From NCBI GenBank assembly GCA_028287395.1, contig JAQBPR010000025.1, forward strand, positions 1-52,004: a stretch of 52,004 bases of DNA, read 5' to 3'. Numbering within the stretch: position 1 is the first letter of the stretch; every line of letters starts with the position of its first letter. The notes under the pieces are model-generated. The model was not told where the DNA came from, searched no databases, and saw only the letters and a program-made list of their open reading frames with translations. The position numbers and the translations under genes are program-made. This document shows, piece after piece, positions 44,222 to 52,004 of this stretch. The DNA is from Bacilli bacterium. GTDB taxonomy: Bacteria; Bacillota; Bacilli; Paenibacillales; NBRC-103111.

Positions 44222-45694
44222 TTAAGGTATATTTCTCAAAGCTTTCATGCCGCGTTCTTTTGCTAAATTAAATGCTTGCCAAGCTTGATCCTCCCTTGCT
44301 AAATCAGCCCTTTTACCAAGGAGCATCGCAGACATCCCCGCTGGCTTATGTACCGCTCCTTGATTAAAATAAGCGAGCTCCGGGATGGCATCATCGGAAA
44401 GACCTTGAAGATAGCTTAAATCTATTTTTCCCGATTGTTCATAGCGCGCTAAATTATTTTTGGCAATGAGCACATCGATATTCGTATAATTCAATATAAC
44501 ATAGGCCATAAGTGAAACTACTAAAAATTGCTTGAGCAACGACGAACGCGCTTCGTACCAAACTCGTATAAACGACAGCATTAGCAGTACGCCAAGAAAA
44601 ATCATAAAGGCATGTACTAATATTCGCGTATATGTATAGCCATACACTTCTTCATACAGCGACAATCTTAAATAAGCGGAGATGAGCATCACAACCGTAC
44701 TGCCCACCAAAAAACTTAACATCACCTTCAGCGCTATTCCCAATCGGCGATTTTCACAACGCACCCCATGGAGTACGCAAAGCAATAAGCTAAAATTGAT
44801 TAAGGTCACGACTACCAGTTCCGCAAAGCCTTTCCGCGCATACTCTGCATAATTCGTTCCATCCGGCAATATACCGTTTCCCGCTGCGAAAAAGTAAGAA
44901 AACTGAATCACTGTAAAAAGCATATAGACTACATTAATGACAGCTAATACGGTTAGCACAATCGTCGCATCCAAAGAGATTTTTTTCCGCGGAGCGGGCT
45001 CCCAATCCCCCAATTGTCCAACAGCATGCCCCGCTTCGTGCGGGTATAGTAAGCCCCACGAATAACCAAACAAATAAACAGAAATGATCACAATCCAGAT
45101 CACACGAAAAATAACAAGCCCAAAGTTGATATGCTGAAAAAAATCAGTCCAGCCAGAAACCTGTTGTTGAAAAACTGTATCTGCTGAGGATAATAAAGTC
45201 ACTACCATGTACAATAAAGGTAAAGCAATCAGTAAACCAATCGCTACTTTGACGACGGTTTTATCTTTGCCATTTTCCGTTCGATGATAGATTAGACCAC
45301 TCGCAATCCGAAATGGCTTGGGAACATGACGCAGGCTTTGTGGAATGATTTGTGTCAAAACATCTGCAATATAGGGAATCGTGTGCCACAAATGACGTTT
45401 TACATGTCCCATCCGCATCGTCTGCATCACGATCAAAACCGGAATGACGATAAAATTGAGCAGCTGCAAAGACAAATTTGCAAATAAAAAGTAGGTTAGC
45501 GACAGTAAAACAATAGGGATGAGCAGCATAAATTCAAAATCAATCCCCCGTTTTATCCGTCCCCGAAGCCCCCAGAAAATGAACGCGTAAAACACGCCCA
45601 CAAACAAGGGATAAGAAATACCCAATGCATGACCAAAAAACAAATAGTGATTCAATAACCCGCAAAGGAATGCAAAGAGTAAAATTCCTGCCAT
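44222..45694 (-). CDS. DUF4173-family membrane protein
   Basis: 490 residues with about twelve transmembrane helices. The family segment YAEYARKGFAELVVVTLIN is present, followed by YTYTRILVHAF and the C-terminal soluble tail after NYTNIDVLIAKNNLARYE. Such proteins are known only as domains of unknown function in Bacillota. GGAGG lies nine bases before the ATG. It starts five bases after the stop of the Nudix-like gene, so the two form an operon. Confidence 0.88.
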   Translation of the reverse strand: MAGILLFAFLCGLLNHYLFFGHALGISYPLFVGVFYAFIFWGLRGRIKRGIDFEFMLLIPIVLLSLTYFLFANLSLQLLNFIVIPVLIVMQTMRMGHVKRHLWHTIPYIADVLTQIIPQSLRHVPKPFRIASGLIYHRTENGKDKTVVKVAIGLLIALPLLYMVVTLLSSADTVFQQQVSGWTDFFQHINFGLVIFRVIWIVIISVYLFGYSWGLLYPHEAGHAVGQLGDWEPAPRKKISLDATIVLTVLAVINVVYMLFTVIQFSYFFAAGNGILPDGTNYAEYARKGFAELVVVTLINFSLLLCVLHGVRCENRRLGIALKVMLSFLVGSTVVMLISAYLRLSLYEEVYGYTYTRILVHAFMIFLGVLLMLSFIRVWYEARSSLLKQFLVVSLMAYVILNYTNIDVLIAKNNLARYEQSGKIDLSYLQGLSDDAIPELAYFNQGAVHKPAGMSAMLLGKRADLAREDQAWQAFNLAKERGMKALRNIP

Positions 45695-45699
45695 TTCCT

Positions 45700-46164
45700 T
45701 TAGCCTCCGATCCAGAAGTGATCTGCCGCATATTGGTCGACAAATTCTTTAGAAGAATCATGAAAACGATTAGGTAAATCATATAAAGAAAAAAATTTCT
45801 GTTCATGCGATTTTCTTTCGTTTATGCGCAGTTTTCCATTAAACCGTTTCGCAATATAGATTGCCGTTAGCTGATATTCGGGAATCCCCTCCGGATAGCT
45901 AAAAGCAAATTCTTTTCCAGAAAACATCCGATATAGAACAAGCTCCTTCACTTGCAGCCCTGTTCCCTGCTCTACTTGCTTTAACGCTTTTTCCTCTAGG
46001 TGCTCTCCCCGATTTATTAAATCGGATGGGAGCCGCCAATCGCGAGTTTCTGGACAATATTGAAGCAGAATTTCACCTCTTCCATTTTCAATAATCACAC
46101 TGAAGCACACTTTAATAATCGGTTCACTATACAAATTGTTTGTCCTCCCTTTTGTTCGCTCCAT
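45700..46164 (-). CDS. Nudix-fold protein with a degenerate Nudix box
   Basis: 154 residues with the overall Nudix pattern: KVCFSVIIENGRGEILLQY, then WRLPSD and the box region NRGEHLEEKALKQVEQGTGL. Compared with the consensus (GG...GE...REUxEExG), the Gly pair is Ser47-Asp48, Arg is Lys62, and the metal-binding glutamates are Gln63, Gln66 and Gly67. Only Glu54 is kept. Hydrolase activity therefore looks unlikely; a nucleotide-sensing or binding role is possible. It is coupled to the DUF4173 gene. Confidence 0.82.
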   Translation of the reverse strand: MERTKGRTNNLYSEPIIKVCFSVIIENGRGEILLQYCPETRDWRLPSDLINRGEHLEEKALKQVEQGTGLQVKELVLYRMFSGKEFAFSYPEGIPEYQLTAIYIAKRFNGKLRINERKSHEQKFFSLYDLPNRFHDSSKEFVDQYAADHFWIGG

Positions 46165-46289
46165 AATTCATAGTTTACGTTAAAAAATAGGAATAAAAAG
46201 AGCAAGTTTAATTTAAGTAATTTCATATTTTATTTGCGCATGATAAAATAGATCTAATGGATTCGTTTTTACCGAGGGAGTGAGCATGA

Positions 46290-48092
46290 ATGAAAATGAC
46301 CAATCATTATATACGCTTGCGTGAGCATTTCCATTTGGATGCTGAAACGTTGATCACTTTGGATGAATTGGCGTTGATTCTGGATTGCACACACCGTAAT
46401 GTCGTGCTCATTTTAAAAAGAATGACAGAGTTAAAATGGCTGCAATGGTCGCCTAAACGCGGGAGAGGTAACAAATCAACTTTAATCTTTAACACGCGTA
46501 CGGAAGACCTCATTCTAGAAATCGCCCGTGATTTCGTTGAAAAAAAAGATTTGCAAAGTGCGCTGGAATATATAAATCGTCCCTCTGTGCCCGCCATAAG
46601 CCGAGAACAATTTAACGATTGGCTTTACAGTTATTTTGGTTATCGCGCTGAGCTGAAGGACCGCAAAAAATTCGACATCCTGCGTTTTCCGTTAAGCCAG
46701 CCTTTTTACACACTCGATCCCGCCTTCATTAATTACGCGAGCGAATCGCATATCGTCAATCAACTGTTCGATAGCCTTGTTCAGCAAAATGCACTCACTC
46801 AAGCCATTGAACCGCATTTAGCGCATGCTTGGGAGGTGGACGATTCGCGAAGAAATTGGACCTTATTTTTACGCAAGGGCGTGCTTTTTCACAATGGCAG
46901 AGAAATGAACGCCGAGGATGTAAAGTTTTCACTCCATCGACTGCGAAGCGCAAACACAAGATCGCTTTATAGCTGGGTGCACAAACAAATCGAATCCATT
47001 CATGCACTAGATGCAACAACCCTGCAAATCGAACTGAAAGAACCCAACGAGCTTTTCTTACATTTTCTTAGTACGAATCGGACCGCCATTGTTCCGAATA
47101 ATTACAGCGGGGAATCAGCGGAACGTTTTGCCAAAGCACCGATTGGAACAGGTCCGTTTAAGCTGGCAAAAAACGAAGATTCGATTTGCGTGCTTGAGGC
47201 TTTCCAGCAATATTTTCAAGGCCGTGCTCATTTGGATCTGGTTGAAATTTGGAATATCCCCGATATGTACGATCAGCAGCATAACAAAAGCCTGGAAAGC
47301 TTTCAGATTATTCATAATTTCCGCCTTCCCGATCATGCGGAGGAAGCATCGTGGAATCATGTTCAGCGTGGAGAAATATGCAAATTCGTCACACTGAATT
47401 TATTAAAGCACGGACCGCTGCAAAATGCTAAGCTGCGACAAGCGTTATGTCATACGATTAATCGCCAAGAAATAATTGAAGACCTAGCTAACGGAGATGC
47501 GATTTATCCGACGGAGGGGTTTCTAGATCGAGCTCATGCAGATGATGCGAGGAACACATGTTCAAACAAAGAATCACTAAAAGCGGCTGGCTATAATGGT
47601 GAAGTGTTGGAGCTCTGCACCATCCCACAGTATGAATCTGACGCTATTTTATTGCAAAAAGCATGTAAATCCGTTGGAATCGAAATAAATATCACTTTAT
47701 TGCCGCTTGAGCAATTTCAAGGTGAACGTCGGCTTCAGGCAGATTTTATCTTATTTGCGATTATGCTGGATAAGGATGCAGAATTGCGACTTGTCGACTT
47801 ATACAAAACGATGCTTCTGCATGTTGGTACAGAAATGGGCGGACAGATGGAGCAGATTATCGCGAATATTATACAAGAAGAAGATAAAAAAAACCGTACA
47901 ACGCAGTTTATTGCGTTAGAACGGTTACTGAAGGAGACAAACGCGATTCTGTTCTTATACTGTAAACAATTAAAGACAATGTATCACCCCACTGTTAAGG
48001 GGATTTCCTTGGACTCGCTCGGCTGGGTTGAATTCAAGAATATTTGGTTCCGCGCTCCCGAAACACCCACAGCTTATTCCCTGCAAAATTAA
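46290..48092 (+). CDS. SgrR-type regulator: HTH plus solute-binding domain
   Basis: 600 residues. An N-terminal winged-helix domain (about 1-100, ETLITLDELALILDCTHRNVVLILKRM) is followed by a linker and an extracytoplasmic-type solute-binding domain of the SBP_bac_5 peptide family (from about 125: DPAFINYASESHIVNQLFDSLV, and DVKFSLHRLRS). No signal peptide is present, so it works in the cytosol as a ligand-sensing transcription factor like SgrR. The ligand may be a small sugar or peptide. GGGAGTG precedes the ATG. Its 3' end overlaps gtrA on the other strand by 59 bases. Confidence 0.92.
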   Translation: MKMTNHYIRLREHFHLDAETLITLDELALILDCTHRNVVLILKRMTELKWLQWSPKRGRGNKSTLIFNTRTEDLILEIARDFVEKKDLQSALEYINRPSVPAISREQFNDWLYSYFGYRAELKDRKKFDILRFPLSQPFYTLDPAFINYASESHIVNQLFDSLVQQNALTQAIEPHLAHAWEVDDSRRNWTLFLRKGVLFHNGREMNAEDVKFSLHRLRSANTRSLYSWVHKQIESIHALDATTLQIELKEPNELFLHFLSTNRTAIVPNNYSGESAERFAKAPIGTGPFKLAKNEDSICVLEAFQQYFQGRAHLDLVEIWNIPDMYDQQHNKSLESFQIIHNFRLPDHAEEASWNHVQRGEICKFVTLNLLKHGPLQNAKLRQALCHTINRQEIIEDLANGDAIYPTEGFLDRAHADDARNTCSNKESLKAAGYNGEVLELCTIPQYESDAILLQKACKSVGIEINITLLPLEQFQGERRLQADFILFAIMLDKDAELRLVDLYKTMLLHVGTEMGGQMEQIIANIIQEEDKKNRTTQFIALERLLKETNAILFLYCKQLKTMYHPTVKGISLDSLGWVEFKNIWFRAPETPTAYSLQN

Positions 48093-48423
48093 ACAGCATC
48101 GTTGCAATAGTAGCCAAAAGCTTTGCCAGCAGGACTTTGTAATGTAATTGATCCGTGAATAAGGTAAGCAGACCCAAAGAAAGCAGCAGCCCACAACAGT
48201 TTAACGTGAGGAAACGAACGACTTGCTTCGGCTGAATCTTATCTTTTTGTGTAAAGGTCCAATATTTATTCAAAAAATAACTATTCAGGATACCAAGTCC
48301 GTAGGATATACATTGCGCCATAATGATGGACTCGAGTCCCAGCCAAATTAACAAAGTAAAAACCCCATAATCCAGCAAGGTATTCGCTAAGCCGACAATA
48401 TTGAATTTAATGAATTGCAGCAT
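48034..48423 (-). CDS. gtrA: GtrA-family membrane protein (putative lipid-linked sugar flippase)
   Basis: 129 residues with four transmembrane helices: FIKFNIVGLANTLLDYGVF at the start, GILNSYFLNKYWTF in the middle and FNFAGNKLWVF at the end, all family hallmarks. It is thought to help move undecaprenyl-phosphate-linked sugars across the membrane. TAGGAGG precedes the ATG. It lies 24 bases downstream of the 991-residue glycosyltransferase, so the two are co-transcribed: flippase plus transferase. Confidence 0.92.
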   Translation of the reverse strand: MLQFIKFNIVGLANTLLDYGVFTLLIWLGLESIIMAQCISYGLGILNSYFLNKYWTFTQKDKIQPKQVVRFLTLNCCGLLLSLGLLTLFTDQLHYKVLLAKLLATIATMLFNFAGNKLWVFRERGTKYS

Positions 48424-48447
48424 ACTGCCTCCTAGAGTAACAACCGC

Positions 48448-51423
48448 CTAAAACGTCCACGATTCAAACCAACGCAGTACATAGTCGACATAGTTTTTGT
48501 TAACCACCATACCCGATAAAACAGGATAAAACATCACAAACAATCCTAGCACAAGCGCTAAATAAATATAGGCATATTTGCGATACGTTGATTTATATTC
48601 CAGCAATACCTTCATCATATACACAATGCAAAGGATTATAAAGGGTACCATCGCAAAATAATGATAAATAAATGTCAATCGGCTAACCAGCATCCAAGGC
48701 ACGTACTGTGAGAAATAAGCGACAAGAACAACAAACATTCCCTTGTCCTTACGCTTCCGGCTCACAAAAATCGTTGCTATCAAAGCGAACAAACCCGCCC
48801 ACCATATCGCAGGATTGCCAAATGAGGCAATACTTGAAACATTTCCGCTGGAAACCTCTTGACCCGAATAATACCATATCGGTCGCATTTCTAACGGCCA
48901 TTCCCACCAGGAGGATGAAAACGGATGCGTCGCTTTTAATTTGCTATGATAGTCATACATATCTACCTGATACTTCACAAGCTGCTTCACTGTATGCCCT
49001 TCGCCCGGAACGGCCATGATTGGAAAAAACGACAAGCTGTAGATGATCACTGGAATAATAATAAAAAATAACGAGCACCAAGCAATGGTTTTGACGGTCC
49101 GCTTGGGAAAAACACGAACGATGTGCTGAGCGAGCTCAAGCTTTTCCTGCTGATGCGTATATTCCGGCAGCAATTCATCTGGAGGCTGTTCCAATGCATT
49201 CAATAATTTTCTCGCCGCTTCATATTCGCGATAGCGATCATATAGTGTGAGCGCAAAGATAAGCGCTAACCCCGCTCCGCCATAAATCACAATCCATTTA
49301 CTGGCTGCCCCAATCCCAAAAAATAATCCGGACAAAAACAGCGGACGCAAGGTTTTACTCAAGGTCACTTTATAAAAACTAAGCTGATAAAAGCGAAGCA
49401 TGTAATAGAACATCAGTATGATGAAAAACACACCATACACATCAATCGTTGCGATTCGCGTTTGGGCAAAATGCATAAAATCGAAAGCCATGAGGAATGC
49501 GCTGACTAAGGCATACTCCGATTTGCCGAACAATCGTTTGCCGAAAATATACATCAACGGGATCATACCGACCCCGAATAATGTGCCTACTACCCGCCAG
49601 CCAAACGGATTTAAGCCAAACACTTTGATCCCAACCATGATCAGCAATTTCCCTAGAGGCGGATGAGTGGTTTCATATGGTTTGATTAGATGCAGATGCT
49701 CATATGCCGTACGGGCATGATATATTTCATCAAAATAGGTTTCATTCATAAAAGTCGATCTATAAACGGCTGCCGATTGCTCGTCAAATAAATTTGCGAT
49801 CTTACCTTCCGTCGCTGGAAGCGAGTCCTCTGAATGCACGGATTGAATCGTAAGCGGCGTCTTTTGGTCTTTTTCAAAAAAAGCCATTTCATTCAATGTA
49901 AAGCCTTGACTGACGACTGTAATTTTTACATAACGCGCTTTAAAATCGACCTTTTGGTTAATCCATTTGAATACTGTCGTATATAATGTTTCGACCGTTT
50001 TTAAATTTTCCCATTTCTTTGCAGAATCTACGCCAAATTCAACCGTAAACTTCCCTTCGCCAATTCCACTAAAAACATTGACACGATCAATGCTTTTGGC
50101 TGTGCCTAAATCGACATAAAACGTATCTCCGCTAACAGGCTTCCACATCGTTTCCGGTGATTTCATCGAGCCTAAATTATAGAAAGCAATGAGTGCATAG
50201 ACAAGGGTAAGTCCCCCCATCCATAGCCAGTCTTTTCGGGTAAGCACGATTCGGGGCTCTTCCGATGTTAATTCTAACTGTAACGGCGCAAGCGTCAATT
50301 TGCGTTTGTTGATAAACAAATCCAAGCCTACATACACCAGATAAATCAGTAAAACTACATTGGCTAGAGACGTAACCATCATAATTCCATCGACATGTGT
50401 TATGAGTGGGATCGCTGTTTTGCTATAGGAATAGGAATAGCCGACATTGATATAATGCGTCAAGCTAAACCCTAAAAAAAGCTGGAGAATCCGCCTGTCC
50501 TTAGAAAGAATGTAGCTAATCAGCGCGAGAGGGATGGCAGGAAATAAATAAGAAATCCGCATATGCGGAGCAAGAACAAACACGGAAACATTTAATAATA
50601 GTAAAGTGAACATTATTTTGCTCAGGTTGATCGGTGTTCTTTTATGAAACAATAAATAGCCTGCAAAAGAAAGAGCTGCTGCGATCAGGATAACTCCCCA
50701 TTCGTTATAAGAAAGCAGCATCCTTCGGTCCGTATCTGCATAGCCATTACCGCCTGTTAAAGCAAATAAATTGAAAGCATTTCCTGTAGCGAAAGTGTCC
50801 GTATAAAATACATGTTTAATGACGGTAAGCACCCAAGTCCAGGGTCGAGATGCCGAAGCTGCAAAAACCCCAAGCAAAACAAACAAGGAACCAACTACGA
50901 TACTTAATGCGATTCTTTTCCCTGGGCTTACCGCATAAATAACAACGATTAATATAACATATGAGCTTGCTTGCCCCCAAACTGCAGCATGGAGCACAAC
51001 AGCAGGATTTAAGGCAAACAACGAAGCGATACCGAACGCAGCTCCCGCTCTCAAGCGTTTAAGCGCATAGCGATAAATAAGCCATGTGGAAAGAAGGTCC
51101 GCGGCAATCGGTAGAAAATGTATCAGATCGGAATGTCCAAATAACTTGTTAGCGATATATAATCGTAATAAAACCGCAACCGCAAGCATGCATAAAAAGA
51201 GCCTGTTGATGCTGCGACGTTTCCATAGACCGAGTCGATTTTGGCGAATGATGCCCACATAAACGAAAGCGAATAAAATAAAAAACAGCGCGGAATACAT
51301 TAGATTTGGAAAAACGGAAACGGATACGCTATCTGTGTTTGTATCAGCCCAACATCGAAAGGTCGTAAAACCAAAAAATAAAAAAAGAAATATAAAGATG
51401 GATCGGATGATGTTCTTCTGCAA
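48448..51423 (-). CDS. Fused two-module membrane glycosyltransferase (degenerate GT-C plus PMT/GT39)
   Basis: 991 residues, TTG start eight bases after AGCAGGTG. The N-terminal half (about 1-375) is homologous to the protein at 19316-20860, the C-terminal half (about 395-991) to the PMT protein at 17476-19251. The PMT half is intact: discoidin-like insert, DEIYHARTAYEHL and THPPLGK. The N-terminal half keeps GHSD but lacks a stretch of about 60 residues with the YPPG motif. It has WGQAS (Ala152) for WGQID, and APHMRISYL for the HERY region. It is probably a non-catalytic partner domain. It is followed by gtrA. Confidence 0.9.
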   Translation of the reverse strand: MQKNIIRSIFIFLFLFFGFTTFRCWADTNTDSVSVSVFPNLMYSALFFILFAFVYVGIIRQNRLGLWKRRSINRLFLCMLAVAVLLRLYIANKLFGHSDLIHFLPIAADLLSTWLIYRYALKRLRAGAAFGIASLFALNPAVVLHAAVWGQASSYVILIVVIYAVSPGKRIALSIVVGSLFVLLGVFAASASRPWTWVLTVIKHVFYTDTFATGNAFNLFALTGGNGYADTDRRMLLSYNEWGVILIAAALSFAGYLLFHKRTPINLSKIMFTLLLLNVSVFVLAPHMRISYLFPAIPLALISYILSKDRRILQLFLGFSLTHYINVGYSYSYSKTAIPLITHVDGIMMVTSLANVVLLIYLVYVGLDLFINKRKLTLAPLQLELTSEEPRIVLTRKDWLWMGGLTLVYALIAFYNLGSMKSPETMWKPVSGDTFYVDLGTAKSIDRVNVFSGIGEGKFTVEFGVDSAKKWENLKTVETLYTTVFKWINQKVDFKARYVKITVVSQGFTLNEMAFFEKDQKTPLTIQSVHSEDSLPATEGKIANLFDEQSAAVYRSTFMNETYFDEIYHARTAYEHLHLIKPYETTHPPLGKLLIMVGIKVFGLNPFGWRVVGTLFGVGMIPLMYIFGKRLFGKSEYALVSAFLMAFDFMHFAQTRIATIDVYGVFFIILMFYYMLRFYQLSFYKVTLSKTLRPLFLSGLFFGIGAASKWIVIYGGAGLALIFALTLYDRYREYEAARKLLNALEQPPDELLPEYTHQQEKLELAQHIVRVFPKRTVKTIAWCSLFFIIIPVIIYSLSFFPIMAVPGEGHTVKQLVKYQVDMYDYHSKLKATHPFSSSWWEWPLEMRPIWYYSGQEVSSGNVSSIASFGNPAIWWAGLFALIATIFVSRKRKDKGMFVVLVAYFSQYVPWMLVSRLTFIYHYFAMVPFIILCIVYMMKVLLEYKSTYRKYAYIYLALVLGLFVMFYPVLSGMVVNKNYVDYVLRWFESWTF

Positions 51424-51564
51424 CTTCGTTTCACCTGCTTATAGGATTCTCTTTCTACTGAACTTATTATCCCAAAAACAAGCCCTTTATGAAAGTGTTT
51501 ATTTCATTGCAGAATAAATAAGGTATAATAAAACCAAATATCGCTTAAAAAGGCAGGCCTAGAT

Positions 51565-52004
51565 ATGTCTAATGAAGTCCCCTCCACTTATGAACTTATT
51601 GTGCTGCTTGGCATGTCATTTCGCGTCATTATCGACAAGCTCCATAAAGATCTGGCTCAAGCCGGTTACGAGGATGTTCGTCCAGTTCATGGCTTTGTGT
51701 TTCAACTGCTTTCACAAGGAGGCAGTACGGGAAACGAAATAGCAGAGCATCTATCGATAACCAAGCAAGCGGCTAGCCAAATCATCGACCACCTTGAAGC
51801 ATCCGGCTATGTTACCCGTCAAACTCATCACGAGGACAATCGGGCTAAATGGGTGCAGTTAACCGAGAAAGGCTGGGATTGTATCCGTAAAACGGAAGAT
51901 ATATTTCGTGAAGTAGAAGCGCAAATAAGCGGCTTGCTAGGTAAGGAACGGATGGGGCAGCTAAGATTAGATTTGCGGAAGCTTATTTATCAAGTGCATG
52001 ATGA
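51565..52004 (+). CDS. MarR-family transcriptional regulator (3' end beyond window)
   Basis: The 146 visible codons start at an ATG behind AAAGGCAGG. The winged-helix core is HGFVFQLLSQGGSTGNEIAEHL, SITKQAASQIIDHLEASGYVTRQ and the wing DNRAKWVQLTEKG. The flanking helices for dimerisation are present at both ends, so only a few residues may be missing. It is divergent from the fused glycosyltransferase gene. TATAAT at 51524-51529 is its likely -10. It may control itself or neighbours outside the window. Confidence 0.9.
   Translation, partial: MSNEVPSTYELIVLLGMSFRVIIDKLHKDLAQAGYEDVRPVHGFVFQLLSQGGSTGNEIAEHLSITKQAASQIIDHLEASGYVTRQTHHEDNRAKWVQLTEKGWDCIRKTEDIFREVEAQISGLLGKERMGQLRLDLRKLIYQVHD

Overview
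The window reads as a chromosomal segment of a spore-forming Bacillota, most likely Paenibacillaceae. The grounds are the gene order lonB-lonA-ysxC-(unknown)-speD-(unknown)-hemA-hemX-sirC-hemC-cobA/hemD-hemB, the fused CobA-HemD protein, two Lon proteases including the membrane-anchored sporulation-type LonB, a CwlD-like amidase, strong AGGAGG-type ribosome binding sites, and mostly 40-47% GC. The species cannot be fixed from sequence alone.

Layout. 1-1.5 kb: a tandem pair of aldo/keto reductases, the first cut by the window edge. 1.6-8.3 kb: the heme/siroheme cluster on the minus strand, without hemL after hemB. 8.4-10.3 kb: an unknown membrane protein, speD with a strongly structured leader RNA, and an unknown protein. 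10.5-15.3 kb: ysxC, lonA, lonB. LonB and a divergent CwlD-like amidase share an intergenic region holding overlapping sigma-F-like and sigma-G-like promoters. 16.1-20.9 kb: a beta-propeller lipoprotein and two membrane glycosyltransferases. 21.0-27.7 kb: a Gfo/Idh/MocA dehydrogenase, ispG, clpX, clpP, tig and an unknown helical protein. 27.8 kb: tRNA-Arg(TCT). 28.0-33.0 kb: an MCP-CheW-CheA-LuxR operon without CheY. 33.0-36 kb: an AT-rich, rearranged stretch with a divergent pair of phage-type repressors, a DUF2238 protein, a GNAT enzyme and DinB-family debris. 36-39 kb: HAD phosphatase, lipoprotein amidase, polyprenyl-phosphate glycosyltransferase and a thiamine-binding protein. 39-44.1 kb: a two-component system with a three-gene ABC-2 exporter, laid out like Bacillus lnrJKLMN. 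44.2-46.2 kb: a DUF4173 membrane protein and a degenerate Nudix protein. 46.3-52.0 kb: an SgrR-type regulator, GtrA, a 991-residue fused glycosyltransferase and the start of a MarR regulator.

How the parts fit. HemA, HemC, CobA-HemD and HemB supply tetrapyrroles, and CobA plus SirC branch toward siroheme. Lon, ClpXP and trigger factor form a protein quality-control block. The GT2 enzyme (37.4 kb), GtrA (48.0 kb) and the GT-C transferases (17.5, 19.3, 48.4 kb) together could make, flip and use a polyprenyl-phosphate sugar to glycosylate surface polymers or proteins.

Points most worth attention: the speD leader, which looks like an undescribed riboswitch or attenuator; the overlapping forespore promoters; the fused glycosyltransferase whose N-terminal half has lost its motif residues while its split homologues keep them; the CheY-less chemosensory operon ending in a receiver-less LuxR protein; the Nudix protein without catalytic glutamates; and the sharply GC-rich segment inside hemC.
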